DNA of 64,000 nucleotides from Paractinoplanes lichenicola (GTDB lineage: Bacteria; Actinomycetota; Actinomycetes; Mycobacteriales; Micromonosporaceae). The notes beneath the pieces are model-generated. The model worked only from the letters and a program-made list of their open reading frames with translations. It was not told the DNA's origin and did not search any database. Positions 25,316-32,836 of the stretch are shown here, piece by piece. The first letter of the stretch is position 1; every line of letters starts with the position of its first letter. A program made the position numbers and the translations under genes. The stretch spans positions 149,568 to 213,567 of the forward strand of contig NZ_JAENHO010000015.1 of NCBI RefSeq assembly GCF_016785085.1, in the 5' to 3' direction.

Positions 25316-27046
25316 ATGCTGTTGCGAATGTCCACCTTGCTCCTCAAGACGCTGCGCGAGGACCCGGCGGACGCGGAGGTGCCGAGTCATCGGCTGCTGC
25401 TGCGGGCCGGATTCGTCCGTCGCGCCGCCCCGGGTGGATACACCTGGCTCCCGCTCGGCAAGCTCGTGCTCGAACGGGTCACCGCAGTGGTGCGCGAGGA
25501 GATGATGGCCGTGGGCGGCCAAGAGGTGTCGTTTCCGGCGCTGCTGCCGCGCCAGCCGTACGACGTGAGCAACCGCTGGACGGAGTACGGCGACGACATC
25601 TTCACGCTCAAGGACAGGCGCGGCGGGGACTACCTGCTGGCGCCGACCCACGAGGAGATGTTCACGCTGCTGGTGCAGGACATGACCAGCTCGTATCGGG
25701 ACTTTCCGCTGCTGCTGTTCCAGATCCAGACGAAGTATCGCGACGAGGCCCGGCCCCGGGGCGGGCTGCTGCGGGGGCGCGAGTTCCTGATGAAGGACGC
25801 CTATTCGTTCGGTTTGACTGATTCAGATCTTTCGCTGTCGTACGCGGCGCTCCGCGCGGCCTACCAGCGAGTCTTCGAGCGACTCGGGCTGGCACACACG
25901 ATCGTTTCGGCCATGTCGGGCGCTATGGGTGGGTCCGCGTCGGAGGAGTTCCTCGCCACATCCGAGGTGGGTGAGGACACTTTCGTCGGCTGCACCACCT
26001 GCTCCTATGCCGCCAACACCGAGGCTGTGGTGAGCATTTTTGATGGGTCGCCTTCGTCGGCCGGGCCCATGCAGGTGCATGACACCCCGGACACCCCGAC
26101 GATCGCCGCCCTGGTCGAGTTGGCCAACGCTCGGGCGCTCGGCGGGCGTACGGACTGGACGGCGGCCGACACCCTGAAGAACGTGGTGGTCACCGTGCAC
26201 ACCCCCGGCGCCGACGACGAGGTGCTGGTGATCGGCGTGCCCGGCGACCGCGAGGTCGACCTGAAACGGCTCGACGCGTCGCTCGCGCCGGCCACGGCCA
26301 CGCTGTTCGACGACTTCGCGGCGCGGCCCGACCTGGTCAAGGGATACATCGGCCCGCAGGGCATCAAGGCGCGCTACCTGGCCGACCCGCGGATCGCGCC
26401 CGGCACGGCCTGGCTGACCGGCGCCAACGAACCCGGGCGGCACGCGATCAACGTGGTGGCCGGCCGCGACTTCGTCAGCGACGGCACGATCGAGGCGGCC
26501 GAGGTGCGCGCGGGCGACCCCTGCCCGGCCTGCTCGTCGGGGCGGCTGACCATCCGGCGGGGCATCGAGATCGGGCACATCTTCCAGCTGGGCCGGCGGT
26601 ACACCGACGCGTTCGAGGTCGACGTGCTCGGGGTGGACGGGAAACCGGTCCGGCCGACCATGGGGTCGTACGGGATCGGGGTCTCGCGGGCCGTGGCGGC
26701 GATCGCCGAGCAGCACCACGACGAGCGCGGGCTGCTGTGGCCCGACGAGGTGGCGCCGGCCGACGTGCACATCGTCGCGGCGGGCAAGGACGGGCAGGTC
26801 GCAGCCTCTTTGGAGCTCGCGGAGACGCTGGTCGGGCACGGATTGCGGGTGCTGGTGGACGATCGGGCCAACCTGTCGGCCGGGGTGAAGTTCACCGATG
26901 CCGAGCTGATCGGCGTCGCGCGGACGGTCGTGGTCGGCCGCCGGTTCGGCGAGGGATTCGTCGAATTTCGCGATCGCCGCACAGACCAGCGCAACGACGT
27001 GGCGATGGCGGACATACCACGTGTAATCGCTACTTCACTCGGGTAA
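25316..27046 (+). CDS. proS: Prolyl-tRNA synthetase, bacterial type with editing insert
   Basis: 576 residues. Class II synthetase motifs are present: motif 1 around LPLGKLVLERVTAVVREEM, motif 2 (the FQIQTKYRDEARPRGGLLRG segment), and motif 3 SYGIGVSRAVAAIAEQ. Between them the INS editing domain (about 225-395, YbaK-like) is complete, including the KGYIGPQG block. A C-terminal anticodon-binding domain follows (VDDRANLSAGVKFTDAELIG). It attaches proline to tRNA-Pro and clears misacylated alanine. The start at ATG 25316 is a family-style MLLRMSTLLL; an ATG four codons later is possible. A trans-editing YbaK-family gene is also present at 28827-29381. Confidence 0.96.
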   Translation: MLLRMSTLLLKTLREDPADAEVPSHRLLLRAGFVRRAAPGGYTWLPLGKLVLERVTAVVREEMMAVGGQEVSFPALLPRQPYDVSNRWTEYGDDIFTLKDRRGGDYLLAPTHEEMFTLLVQDMTSSYRDFPLLLFQIQTKYRDEARPRGGLLRGREFLMKDAYSFGLTDSDLSLSYAALRAAYQRVFERLGLAHTIVSAMSGAMGGSASEEFLATSEVGEDTFVGCTTCSYAANTEAVVSIFDGSPSSAGPMQVHDTPDTPTIAALVELANARALGGRTDWTAADTLKNVVVTVHTPGADDEVLVIGVPGDREVDLKRLDASLAPATATLFDDFAARPDLVKGYIGPQGIKARYLADPRIAPGTAWLTGANEPGRHAINVVAGRDFVSDGTIEAAEVRAGDPCPACSSGRLTIRRGIEIGHIFQLGRRYTDAFEVDVLGVDGKPVRPTMGSYGIGVSRAVAAIAEQHHDERGLLWPDEVAPADVHIVAAGKDGQVAASLELAETLVGHGLRVLVDDRANLSAGVKFTDAELIGVARTVVVGRRFGEGFVEFRDRRTDQRNDVAMADIPRVIATSLG

Positions 27047-27068
27047 CTCCAATCCCAATGGGAGGTGT

Positions 27069-27476
27069 ATGCACATGGTCAGGGCGTTGGTCACGGCGGT
27101 TGCCGAAGTGATGACCCGGCAGGTCGTCTATCTGCCCGAGGCGACGATGCTGGACGAGGCCGCGCAGGTGATGCGTGACCGTGGCATCGGCGACGTGGTG
27201 GTGACCCGGGGGCCGACGATGATCGGCGTGGTCACCGACCGCGACATCGTGGTGCGGGCGATCGCGGAGAATCTGCCGCCCAAGACGACGTCGCTGGGAG
27301 ACATCACCGCCCACGAACTGATCATGGTGGAACAGTCGGCCACCGTGGAGGAGGCCGTGCAGGCCATGCGGGAGCGCGGGGTGCGGCGCCTTCTGGTCTG
27401 CGACTCCGATCGCAAGGTCGTCGGGATCCTGAGCTTGAGTGATGTGGCGCTGCTTCCTACGTCGGCGTCGGCCTGA
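27069..27476 (+). CDS. Two-CBS-domain protein
   Basis: 135 residues starting ATG-CAC-ATG behind GGGAGG. It consists of a CBS pair and nothing else: VAEVMTRQVVYLPEATMLDEAAQVMRD then IGVVTDRDIVVRAIAE, and SATVEEAVQAMRERGVRRLLV then VVGILSLSDVAL. Both halves keep the T/S-D-R-D or S-D adenosine-binding motifs. CBS pairs bind AMP, ATP or SAM and regulate partners; stand-alone forms are common in actinobacteria and often stress-linked. It is 22 bp after proS and probably cotranscribed with it. Its partner is unknown. Confidence 0.9.
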   Translation: MHMVRALVTAVAEVMTRQVVYLPEATMLDEAAQVMRDRGIGDVVVTRGPTMIGVVTDRDIVVRAIAENLPPKTTSLGDITAHELIMVEQSATVEEAVQAMRERGVRRLLVCDSDRKVVGILSLSDVALLPTSASA

Positions 27477-27489
27477 CCCTGCTTCGCGC

Positions 27490-27636
27490 GCGTCCGGCTG
27501 GGCTGGTCCCTACGCGGTCCGGGCGGCTGGTTCCTGGGGCGTCCGGTCGGGCTGGTTCCTGCGCGTCCGGTCGGGCTGGTTCCTGCGCGTCCGGTCGGGC
27601 TGGTTCCTGCGCGTCCGGTCGGGCTGGTTCCTGCGC
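27490..27636 (+). repeat. 24-bp tandem repeat upstream of sufE
   Basis: Four perfect copies of a 24-bp unit (starting GTCCGGTCGGGCTGG) occupy 27541-27636, preceded by two degenerate copies from about 27490. The array fills the CBS-sufE spacer and ends 14 bp before the sufE GTG, so it must be transcribed into, or overlap, the sufE leader. Confidence 0.9.
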
Positions 27637-27650
27637 GTTAGGGTCGAGCC

Positions 27651-28088
27651 GTGACCGACATGCCCCCGAAGCTCGCCGAGATCGTGGCCGAGTTCGCCTC
27701 GGCGCCGCGCGATGTGGTGCTGGAGATGCTGCTCGAGTTCGCCGACGCCATGCCCGCGCTGCCGGCCGACCTGGCCGGGCACGACGGCATGGAGCAGGTG
27801 CCCGAGTGCCAGACGCAGTTCTTCCTCAAGGCGACGGTGCGCCCCGACGACACGGTCGAGGTGTTCTTCGACTGCCCGCCCGAGGCGCCGACCACGCGCG
27901 CCTTCGCCGGCATCCTGGCCGAGGGGCTCGAGGGCGCGAAGACGGCCGAGATCCTCGCGGTCCCCGATGACCTCTACGCCCGCATGGGTCTGGCCCAGGC
28001 GATCAGCCCCCTGCGGATCCGGGGCGGCACGGCGATCCTCGGTCGCCTCAAGCGCCAGGTGGCCGCTCAACTGGCCACCCATCCCTGA
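27651..28088 (+). CDS. SufE-family sulfur acceptor protein
   Basis: 145 residues from GTG 27651. It has the SufE/NifU-like fold: LAEIVAEFASAPRDVVLEMLLEFADAMP, then VPECQTQFFLKATV with the sulfur-accepting Cys53, and IRGGTAILGRLKRQV-like terminal helix. SufE takes persulfide sulfur from a cysteine desulfurase; the mycobacterial homologue is linked to SseA, which is also present in this window. The Cys context ECQT is typical of actinobacterial SufE-like proteins and differs from the GCQS of E. coli. The 24-bp repeat array lies directly upstream and no clear ribosome site is visible between them. Confidence 0.88.
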   Translation: MTDMPPKLAEIVAEFASAPRDVVLEMLLEFADAMPALPADLAGHDGMEQVPECQTQFFLKATVRPDDTVEVFFDCPPEAPTTRAFAGILAEGLEGAKTAEILAVPDDLYARMGLAQAISPLRIRGGTAILGRLKRQVAAQLATHP

Positions 28089-28144
28089 ACCTCGGCTCCT
28101 GATCAAGCCAGCCGTTCTTTCCGCCCGCCCCGCCGGAGCCCCCC

Positions 28145-28789
28145 GTGGATATTCAGGTTTGGTCCGATGTCGTTTGCCCGTGGTGTTACCTCGGCAAGCG
28201 CCGCCTCGAGCGGGCGATCACGCATCTCGGCGAGCCGGTGTCCGTGACGTTCCGGGCCTTCCAGCTCGACCCGTCGCCGGTGCCGAACGGTCTGCCGATC
28301 AAGGAAGCGCTCGCCGCCAAGTTCGGTGATCGCGAGCGCGCCGAGCAGATGTTCGCCCACGTCACGTCGATCGCTGCCGCCGACGGCCTGGCCCTCGACT
28401 ACGACCGGGCGATCGCGGCCAACACGTTCGACGCTCACCGCTTGATCGCCTGGGCCGCGGGTCAGGGCCGCCAGGCCGAGATGCTGGAGGCCCTGCAGCG
28501 CGCGCACTTCACCGACGGTCTCGACATCGGCTCCCGTACGGTCCTGGCCGGGGTCGCCCGTTCGATAGGCCTCGATCAGACGGGCACGGTCGGCAACTAC
28601 CTCGCATCCGACGCCGGCACCGGGGCCGTGAACGCCGACCTGGGCGAGGCCCGCGAGCTCGGCATCACGAGTGTCCCGTTCCTGATGATCGACGGTAAGT
28701 ACGCCGTCCAGGGGGCGCAGGAGTCGGCCACCCTGATCGAGGCGTTCACCGAGATCGCCCGGCGCGAGGCAGTCGACGCCGGTCGATGA
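28145..28789 (+). CDS. DsbA-family oxidoreductase (FrnE-like)
   Basis: 214 residues from GTG 28145. It is a thioredoxin-fold protein with CPWC at residues 11-14 (VWSDVVCPWCYLGKRRLERA), an inserted helical domain, and the cis-Pro loop GITSVPFLMIDGKYAV near residue 180. It belongs to the cytoplasmic DsbA/FrnE group, as there is no signal peptide. FrnE-type proteins are disulfide oxidoreductases or isomerases linked to oxidative-stress tolerance and polyketide pathways (family knowledge); the substrate here is unknown. It follows sufE by 56 bp and may share its transcript. A parS-like site overlaps the 3' boundary. Confidence 0.9.
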   Translation: MDIQVWSDVVCPWCYLGKRRLERAITHLGEPVSVTFRAFQLDPSPVPNGLPIKEALAAKFGDRERAEQMFAHVTSIAAADGLALDYDRAIAANTFDAHRLIAWAAGQGRQAEMLEALQRAHFTDGLDIGSRTVLAGVARSIGLDQTGTVGNYLASDAGTGAVNADLGEARELGITSVPFLMIDGKYAVQGAQESATLIEAFTEIARREAVDAGR

Positions 28790-28790
28790 T

Positions 28791-28804
28791 GTTCCACGTG
28801 AAAC
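28791..28804. promoter_or_regulatory. parS-like ParB-binding site (one mismatch)
   Basis: GTTCCACGTGAAAC differs from the perfect site GTTTCACGTGAAAC at one base. It lies 1 bp past the DsbA-like stop, in the 37-bp gap between convergent genes, on the other side of oriC from the main parS group. Confidence 0.75.
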
Positions 28805-28826
28805 GGTATCGACCGGCGTAGTTGCG

Positions 28827-29381
28827 TCAGCCGATCAGCTTGGCCAGATCCTCGATGACCTCGGCCCCGGGCAGGGCACCGAGCGCGGGCCCGGCAATGG
28901 CGATCTTGCTGTGGCGTACGCCGGAACCGACGATCACGTGCGGGGTCGCGGCCACCCGCGCGTCGACCAGGATGGGCCAGTCGACGGGCAACCCGATCGG
29001 CGTGATCCCGCCGTACTCCATGCCGGTCAGCCGCACGGCGTCGTCCATGGGGGCGAAGCTGCACTTGCGAACGTCCAGCCGGCGTCGCACCGCCCCGTTC
29101 ACGTCGGCCCGCGTGGTGGCGAGCACGATGCACGCCGCGTACCGGGTCTCGCCGTCCCGCTTGCCCGCGACGATCACGCAGTTCGCCGACACGTCCAGCC
29201 CCACGTCGTACGCCTCGCAGAACGCCGCCGTGTCGGCCAGCCCGGCGTCGATCGGGGCCACCAGCACCTGGTCCGCATCGATCGGCGCGTCCTCGGGCCA
29301 GACGGTCAGCGCCTTGGCGACCGGGGCGGCCAGCAGGTCGGGGCGGGACTGGGCGGGCTCGAGCTTCAGGGTTCCCATCAC
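28827..29381 (-). CDS. YbaK/EbsC-type aminoacyl-tRNA deacylase
   Basis: 184 residues (GTG 29381 or ATG 29378). It carries the YbaK/ProX fold: a central VIVAGKRDGETRYAACIVLATTRADVN, then RKCSFAPMDDAVRLTGMEYGGITPIGLP, with the conserved G-M-x-x-G-G-I-T-P-I-G motif, and VIVGSGVRHSKIAI. Family members hydrolyse mischarged tRNA in trans (Cys-tRNAPro or Ala-tRNAPro). The proS in this window has its own INS editing domain, so this protein would supply a second check. It is preceded by the NmrA-like gene (15 bp gap) on the same strand and probably cotranscribed with it. Confidence 0.9.
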   Translation of the reverse strand: MMGTLKLEPAQSRPDLLAAPVAKALTVWPEDAPIDADQVLVAPIDAGLADTAAFCEAYDVGLDVSANCVIVAGKRDGETRYAACIVLATTRADVNGAVRRRLDVRKCSFAPMDDAVRLTGMEYGGITPIGLPVDWPILVDARVAATPHVIVGSGVRHSKIAIAGPALGALPGAEVIEDLAKLIG

Positions 29382-29396
29382 GACCGCAATCCTTGC

Positions 29397-30533
29397 TCAA
29401 TACCTGGCCGCCAGGTAGTCCTCCCACGTACGGGACCCGGTCGGAGTCGCCGTCGTGGTCAGGCCGCCGGCGCGTATGGCCCGCGCCACCTTGCCGGGCG
29501 CCCGTAGCCGCACCACTCGGCGGTGATCGGCCTTCGCCGCCAGCCAGGTGGTTGCCGCCTCGTCGAGGTTCATGATCTGCGGGCCGGCGAAGTCCAGAGT
29601 GCCGTTCGCCGGGCCCTCCCCGAGCAGCCCCGCGATCCGGTCGGCAACGTCCGCCACGTCCACGGGCTGCGCCAGAAATCCCGGGTCGATGATCAACGGG
29701 CCGAGCCGCGCCGACTTCTCCAGCAGCCCGACCGCAAACGGATGAAACTGCGAAACCCGCAAGATCGTGTACGGCGTTCCGCTGCGCCGGACGATCTCCT
29801 CGGCAGCGAGCTTGGCCCGGTAGTAACGCAGCGGCACCCGATCGACCCCGATGATCGACACGTAGACCAGGTGCCTGACTTCGCCCTGCCCACCTTTGTC
29901 ATGACCGTTTCCGACCTCGTCGCTTCCGTCCTGTCCGCTCCCGCCCCTCGGAAGGCCCCGCTCAGCTTCGGCCCGCCCGGTGGCATCCCCGTTGGCCCGG
30001 TCGACCGCGGAGCCGGTTTCGTCCCGCTCAGGTCGGCTGAACGCTGACCGGGCGGACTCTCTCTCGGTCCGGCTGACCGCAGACCCGCCAGTCTCCCGCT
30101 CACGCCGGCCGGTCGCAGACCCGGCGGCCCCCTGCTCGGCCCAACCGGTCGCGGAATCGCCAGTCTCCCTCTCGGCCCAGCTGGTCGCAGACCCGGCAGC
30201 CTCGTGCTCGGCCCAGCTGGTCGCAGACCCGGCAGCCTCCCTCTCGGCCCAGCCGGTCGCGGACCCGGCGGCCCCTCGGATGGCCGCAACCAACCGCCGC
30301 GTACCGGAAACGTCGATCCCCCCAGGATTACGCGGCGACGACGCGAGGTGCACGATCACGTCCGCGCCCCGCACAGCGTCGGCCAACCCTTCCCCCGTAC
30401 GCAGGTCAGCCCTCACCCACCCCGTACGAGCGCGCCGGCTAGCCGGCCGAACGTCGTGTCCGTCCTCGATCAGCCGCGGCACGAGAGCCGTTCCGAGGGT
30501 GCCGCTCGCCCCGGTAACCAGAGTCGTCGTCAT
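29397..30533 (-). CDS. NmrA-like/SDR NAD(P)-binding protein with a 12-residue repeat insertion
   Basis: 378 residues. The N-terminal Rossmann motif TLVTGASGTLGTALVPRL and the later YVSIIGVDRVPLRYYRAKLAAEEIVRRSG (Y-x3-K-like) mark an atypical SDR/NmrA-family protein, usually ~245 aa. Between residues 87 and 220 there is a 132-residue insertion. It starts with about eight tandem 12-residue units (consensus AAGSATSWAERE), decays, and ends Gly/Asp-rich. Removing it gives the normal family length. The insertion follows the LVAAIRG helix, so the fold may tolerate it as a loop. Function is unassigned; such proteins are NAD(P)H-quinone oxidoreductase-like or redox sensors. Confidence 0.85.
   Translation of the reverse strand: MTTTLVTGASGTLGTALVPRLIEDGHDVRPASRRARTGWVRADLRTGEGLADAVRGADVIVHLASSPRNPGGIDVSGTRRLVAAIRGAAGSATGWAEREAAGSATSWAEHEAAGSATSWAERETGDSATGWAEQGAAGSATGRRERETGGSAVSRTERESARSAFSRPERDETGSAVDRANGDATGRAEAERGLPRGGSGQDGSDEVGNGHDKGGQGEVRHLVYVSIIGVDRVPLRYYRAKLAAEEIVRRSGTPYTILRVSQFHPFAVGLLEKSARLGPLIIDPGFLAQPVDVADVADRIAGLLGEGPANGTLDFAGPQIMNLDEAATTWLAAKADHRRVVRLRAPGKVARAIRAGGLTTTATPTGSRTWEDYLAARY
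29964..30272 (-). repeat. 36-bp in-frame tandem repeat inside the NmrA-like gene
   Basis: About 8.5 degenerate copies of a 36-bp unit, each encoding 12 residues ([A/T][A/G]GSAT[S/G]WAERE). The most alike copies are nearest the 5' end of the gene and similarity decays towards the 3' end. Confidence 0.9.
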
Positions 30534-30620
30534 GGTTTCAGGACGACCGGAAACAAGAACTCGTGACGAGGCAGGTCCACGTCCTCAGGAAGTGGCAATT
30601 GCTGCCGACCGTCGAAGGGT

Positions 30621-32165
30621 GTGAAGGAGCGTCGCGAAGGACGGGTCGGAACCGTCAGTGGGCTGGCATTACTCGCCGGCGGTACGGCCCTGGCCGCATC
30701 CGTCGGCGGTGACCATCAGTCGCTGTCCGCGACGCTGTTGCTGGGCACTCTGACGCTCGGCCTCGGCCACTCGCTGCTCGACGAGATCAAGCGCCAGGCC
30801 CGCCGCGCCTCGAACGGCTGGTCCCGCTCCGATACCACGAACGCCGTACTGCTCGGTGTGTGGGCCGAGTTCGCCCTGATCGCCAGCATCCTGGTGCTGA
30901 ACACGTCCGCCACGCGCGCCGTCGGTCTGGTCCTGGCCGTTTCCTACGCCGCCGCCTGCGGCTACTTCGTGACCGAGCGCCGCCGGTCCATCGCCGCCGC
31001 ATCCCCGACGGCCACGCAGGACGCGCAGGACGCGCAGATCACGCGGGCCACGCAAGACGCGCAAGCCACACGGGCCACGCAAGACGCGCAAGCCACGCAG
31101 GCCACGCAGGCCACGCACGCCGAGGCTGCCGCGCAGGCGGCCGAGGTCGCCGCGCCGTCAGATCCGACCGTTCACGCCACCGGCCCGTCGGACACGAACG
31201 TCGACGCTACGTTTCCGTCGAACCCGGCGGCGTTGTCGGAAGCAGGCGTCGAAGAGCACTTCCCCACAACCGCGGACCTTGGCGTGATCTCCCCGCCTTC
31301 CCCCACCTCCACCGCCGATCTCAGCGATTCGGGCCACCCGGACCGCAGCCCGCACACGCCTCCCCCTGCCGACGACGCCCTGGGCGCAGTCCTGCAGCCA
31401 CGCCATGCCACCGGCATCGGCCACGCCCCGACCGCCGCTCACGTCCTCACGGCTCAGCGCCCGGCCCCGATCCGCCAGGCAACCAAATCCACGAGCACGA
31501 CCACCGCACCGCACACTCTCCCCGCCGCGCGCGCCGCCGCCACGACTACGGACGCGCCCACCCGCGCCGCGACCAGGCACGCGCCCGCCCCGACCTCGCC
31601 GGCCACACGAGCCGCAGCAACGCACACGCCGTCCACAGACCGGCCCGCCACGCAAGCCACGTCCACGCACACGCCCTCCGCGCACGCGCATGCAGCAACC
31701 ACGCGCACACCGTCCACACACGCGCCCGCCAAGCACGCGCCGTCCACGCACGCGCCGTCCACGCACGCGCCGTCCACGCACGCGCCGTCCACGCACGCGC
31801 ATGCAGCAACCACGCACCTGCCGTCCACGCACGCGTCCGCCACCCATGCGTCCGCCACCCATGCGTCCGCCACGCATGCGTCCGCCACGCATGCAGCGAC
31901 CACGCACGCGGCGACCAAGCAGGCACCAGCTGCGACGCACGCCCCGAGCCGCCACACCCGCCCGGTCTCTCCAAGCCAAGCCGCGCACGGCCGCCCGGCG
32001 TCTCGCAGTCACGCCGTGCACAGCCACCCGGCATCGGATTCGCAGACGGCCCACGACCACCCGCCGTCCCTGCCCACCGGCCATGACCGTCCGGTGGCGC
32101 ACGCCCCTGCAGCTCACATCCTGGCGAGCGCCTCCGACACCGCAGAAGCTACCAACGCCCTCTGA
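30621..32165 (+). CDS. Four-helix membrane protein with Thr/His/Ala-rich repeat tail
   Basis: 514 residues from GTG 30621. The first ~125 residues hold four hydrophobic helices (SGLALLAGGTALAASVG; LSATLLLGTLTLGLGHSLL; AVLLGVWAEFALIASILVL; AVGLVLAVSYAAACGYFV). The remaining ~390 residues are low complexity: TQDAQATRA units, then a THAPS array and an ASATH array, each repeating every five residues. DNA repeats match: four perfect 15-bp units at 31741-31800 and four 15-bp units around 31832-31891. The helical part is coding-like; the tail's reality rests on the frame staying open and on third-position GC. No function is recognised. It is divergent from the NmrA-like gene and convergent with the NUDIX gene. 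Confidence 0.65.
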   Translation: MKERREGRVGTVSGLALLAGGTALAASVGGDHQSLSATLLLGTLTLGLGHSLLDEIKRQARRASNGWSRSDTTNAVLLGVWAEFALIASILVLNTSATRAVGLVLAVSYAAACGYFVTERRRSIAAASPTATQDAQDAQITRATQDAQATRATQDAQATQATQATHAEAAAQAAEVAAPSDPTVHATGPSDTNVDATFPSNPAALSEAGVEEHFPTTADLGVISPPSPTSTADLSDSGHPDRSPHTPPPADDALGAVLQPRHATGIGHAPTAAHVLTAQRPAPIRQATKSTSTTTAPHTLPAARAAATTTDAPTRAATRHAPAPTSPATRAAATHTPSTDRPATQATSTHTPSAHAHAATTRTPSTHAPAKHAPSTHAPSTHAPSTHAPSTHAHAATTHLPSTHASATHASATHASATHASATHAATTHAATKQAPAATHAPSRHTRPVSPSQAAHGRPASRSHAVHSHPASDSQTAHDHPPSLPTGHDRPVAHAPAAHILASASDTAEATNAL

Positions 32166-32199
32166 CATTCGCGCCCGGTCGTCCACAGGCGGTTCCGAG

Positions 32200-32208
32200 T
32201 TATCCACA
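32200..32208 (+). promoter_or_regulatory. Perfect DnaA box outside oriC
   Basis: TTATCCACA lies in the convergent gap between the repeat-tail protein and the NUDIX gene; a half-match CGTCCACAG stands 20 bp upstream. Confidence 0.6.
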
Positions 32209-32302
32209 GGTAGCCGCTGAACCGCAGGTCAAAGTGCGGTCAATAGGTGCTCCAGAAGGAAGAGCGGCAAGACCCACTCAGAGAGCCAGGACCGACCCCG
32301 GC

Positions 32303-32701
32303 TCAGGCCGGCAGCACCACGATCATCGGGGGCACGGGCACCCCGCCCGACGTCTCCATCGGCAGTTCGGGGGCCGGCAGCCAGTCCAGCCCCAGCAGTT
32401 CCGGCCCGAACCCGTCGTCGGCGCCGATTCGTGGCTCGCCGTCGGCCACCGTCACTGCGAACACCGACGTCATGCCCGACGGATACGGCATCTCGAGCAC
32501 ATGACGGGCATCGCTGACCACCAGGCCGGTCTCCTCGAAGACCTCCCGCCGCACGGCCTCCTCCGCGGTCTCCCCCGGTTCGAGACCTCCGCCCGGCAAG
32601 GTCCACCACTCACCGCCACCGGATCGCCGACTGCGCTCGTGCACCATCAGTACGCGGCCGTCCCGGACGATCACGGCAGCGGCCCGTTTTCGTTCGCTCA
32701 C
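32303..32701 (-). CDS. NUDIX hydrolase
   Basis: 132 residues from GTG 32701 (longer in-frame starts upstream would add unrelated residues). The Nudix box is complete at residues 38-60: GGLEPGETAEEAVRR then EVFEETGL, matching GX5EX7REUXEEXGU. It hydrolyses nucleoside-diphosphate-linked substrates with Mg; the sequence does not separate a MutT-like role from ADP-sugar or other substrates. It is flanked by perfect DnaA boxes at 32200 and 32754, the second 53 bp upstream of its start, so DnaA control is conceivable. Confidence 0.9.
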   Translation of the reverse strand: MSERKRAAAVIVRDGRVLMVHERSRRSGGGEWWTLPGGGLEPGETAEEAVRREVFEETGLVVSDARHVLEMPYPSGMTSVFAVTVADGEPRIGADDGFGPELLGLDWLPAPELPMETSGGVPVPPMIVVLPA

Positions 32702-32753
32702 GAAACGCAGGCTAACCGGCGCCACGCCCGTTCCGCATGACAACTTCGACGCC

Positions 32754-32762
32754 TGTGGATAA
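32754..32762 (-). promoter_or_regulatory. Perfect DnaA box upstream of the NUDIX gene
   Basis: TGTGGATAA (reverse of TTATCCACA) lies in the promoter region of the NUDIX gene and near the CFA synthase stop. Confidence 0.6.
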
Positions 32763-32836
32763 CGTCCGCATTCGTTCCGGAGTAAGGGATGCGTCACCGA
32801 CCTATCCGGACGGTCCGGCATAAAGACCGAAACGGA

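Noticed and set aside
31158..32207. Arg/Gly-rich minus-strand frame opposite the repeat-tail protein
   Set aside because: It mirrors the repeat DNA (RVRGRRV units) and has no independent start signal or domain.
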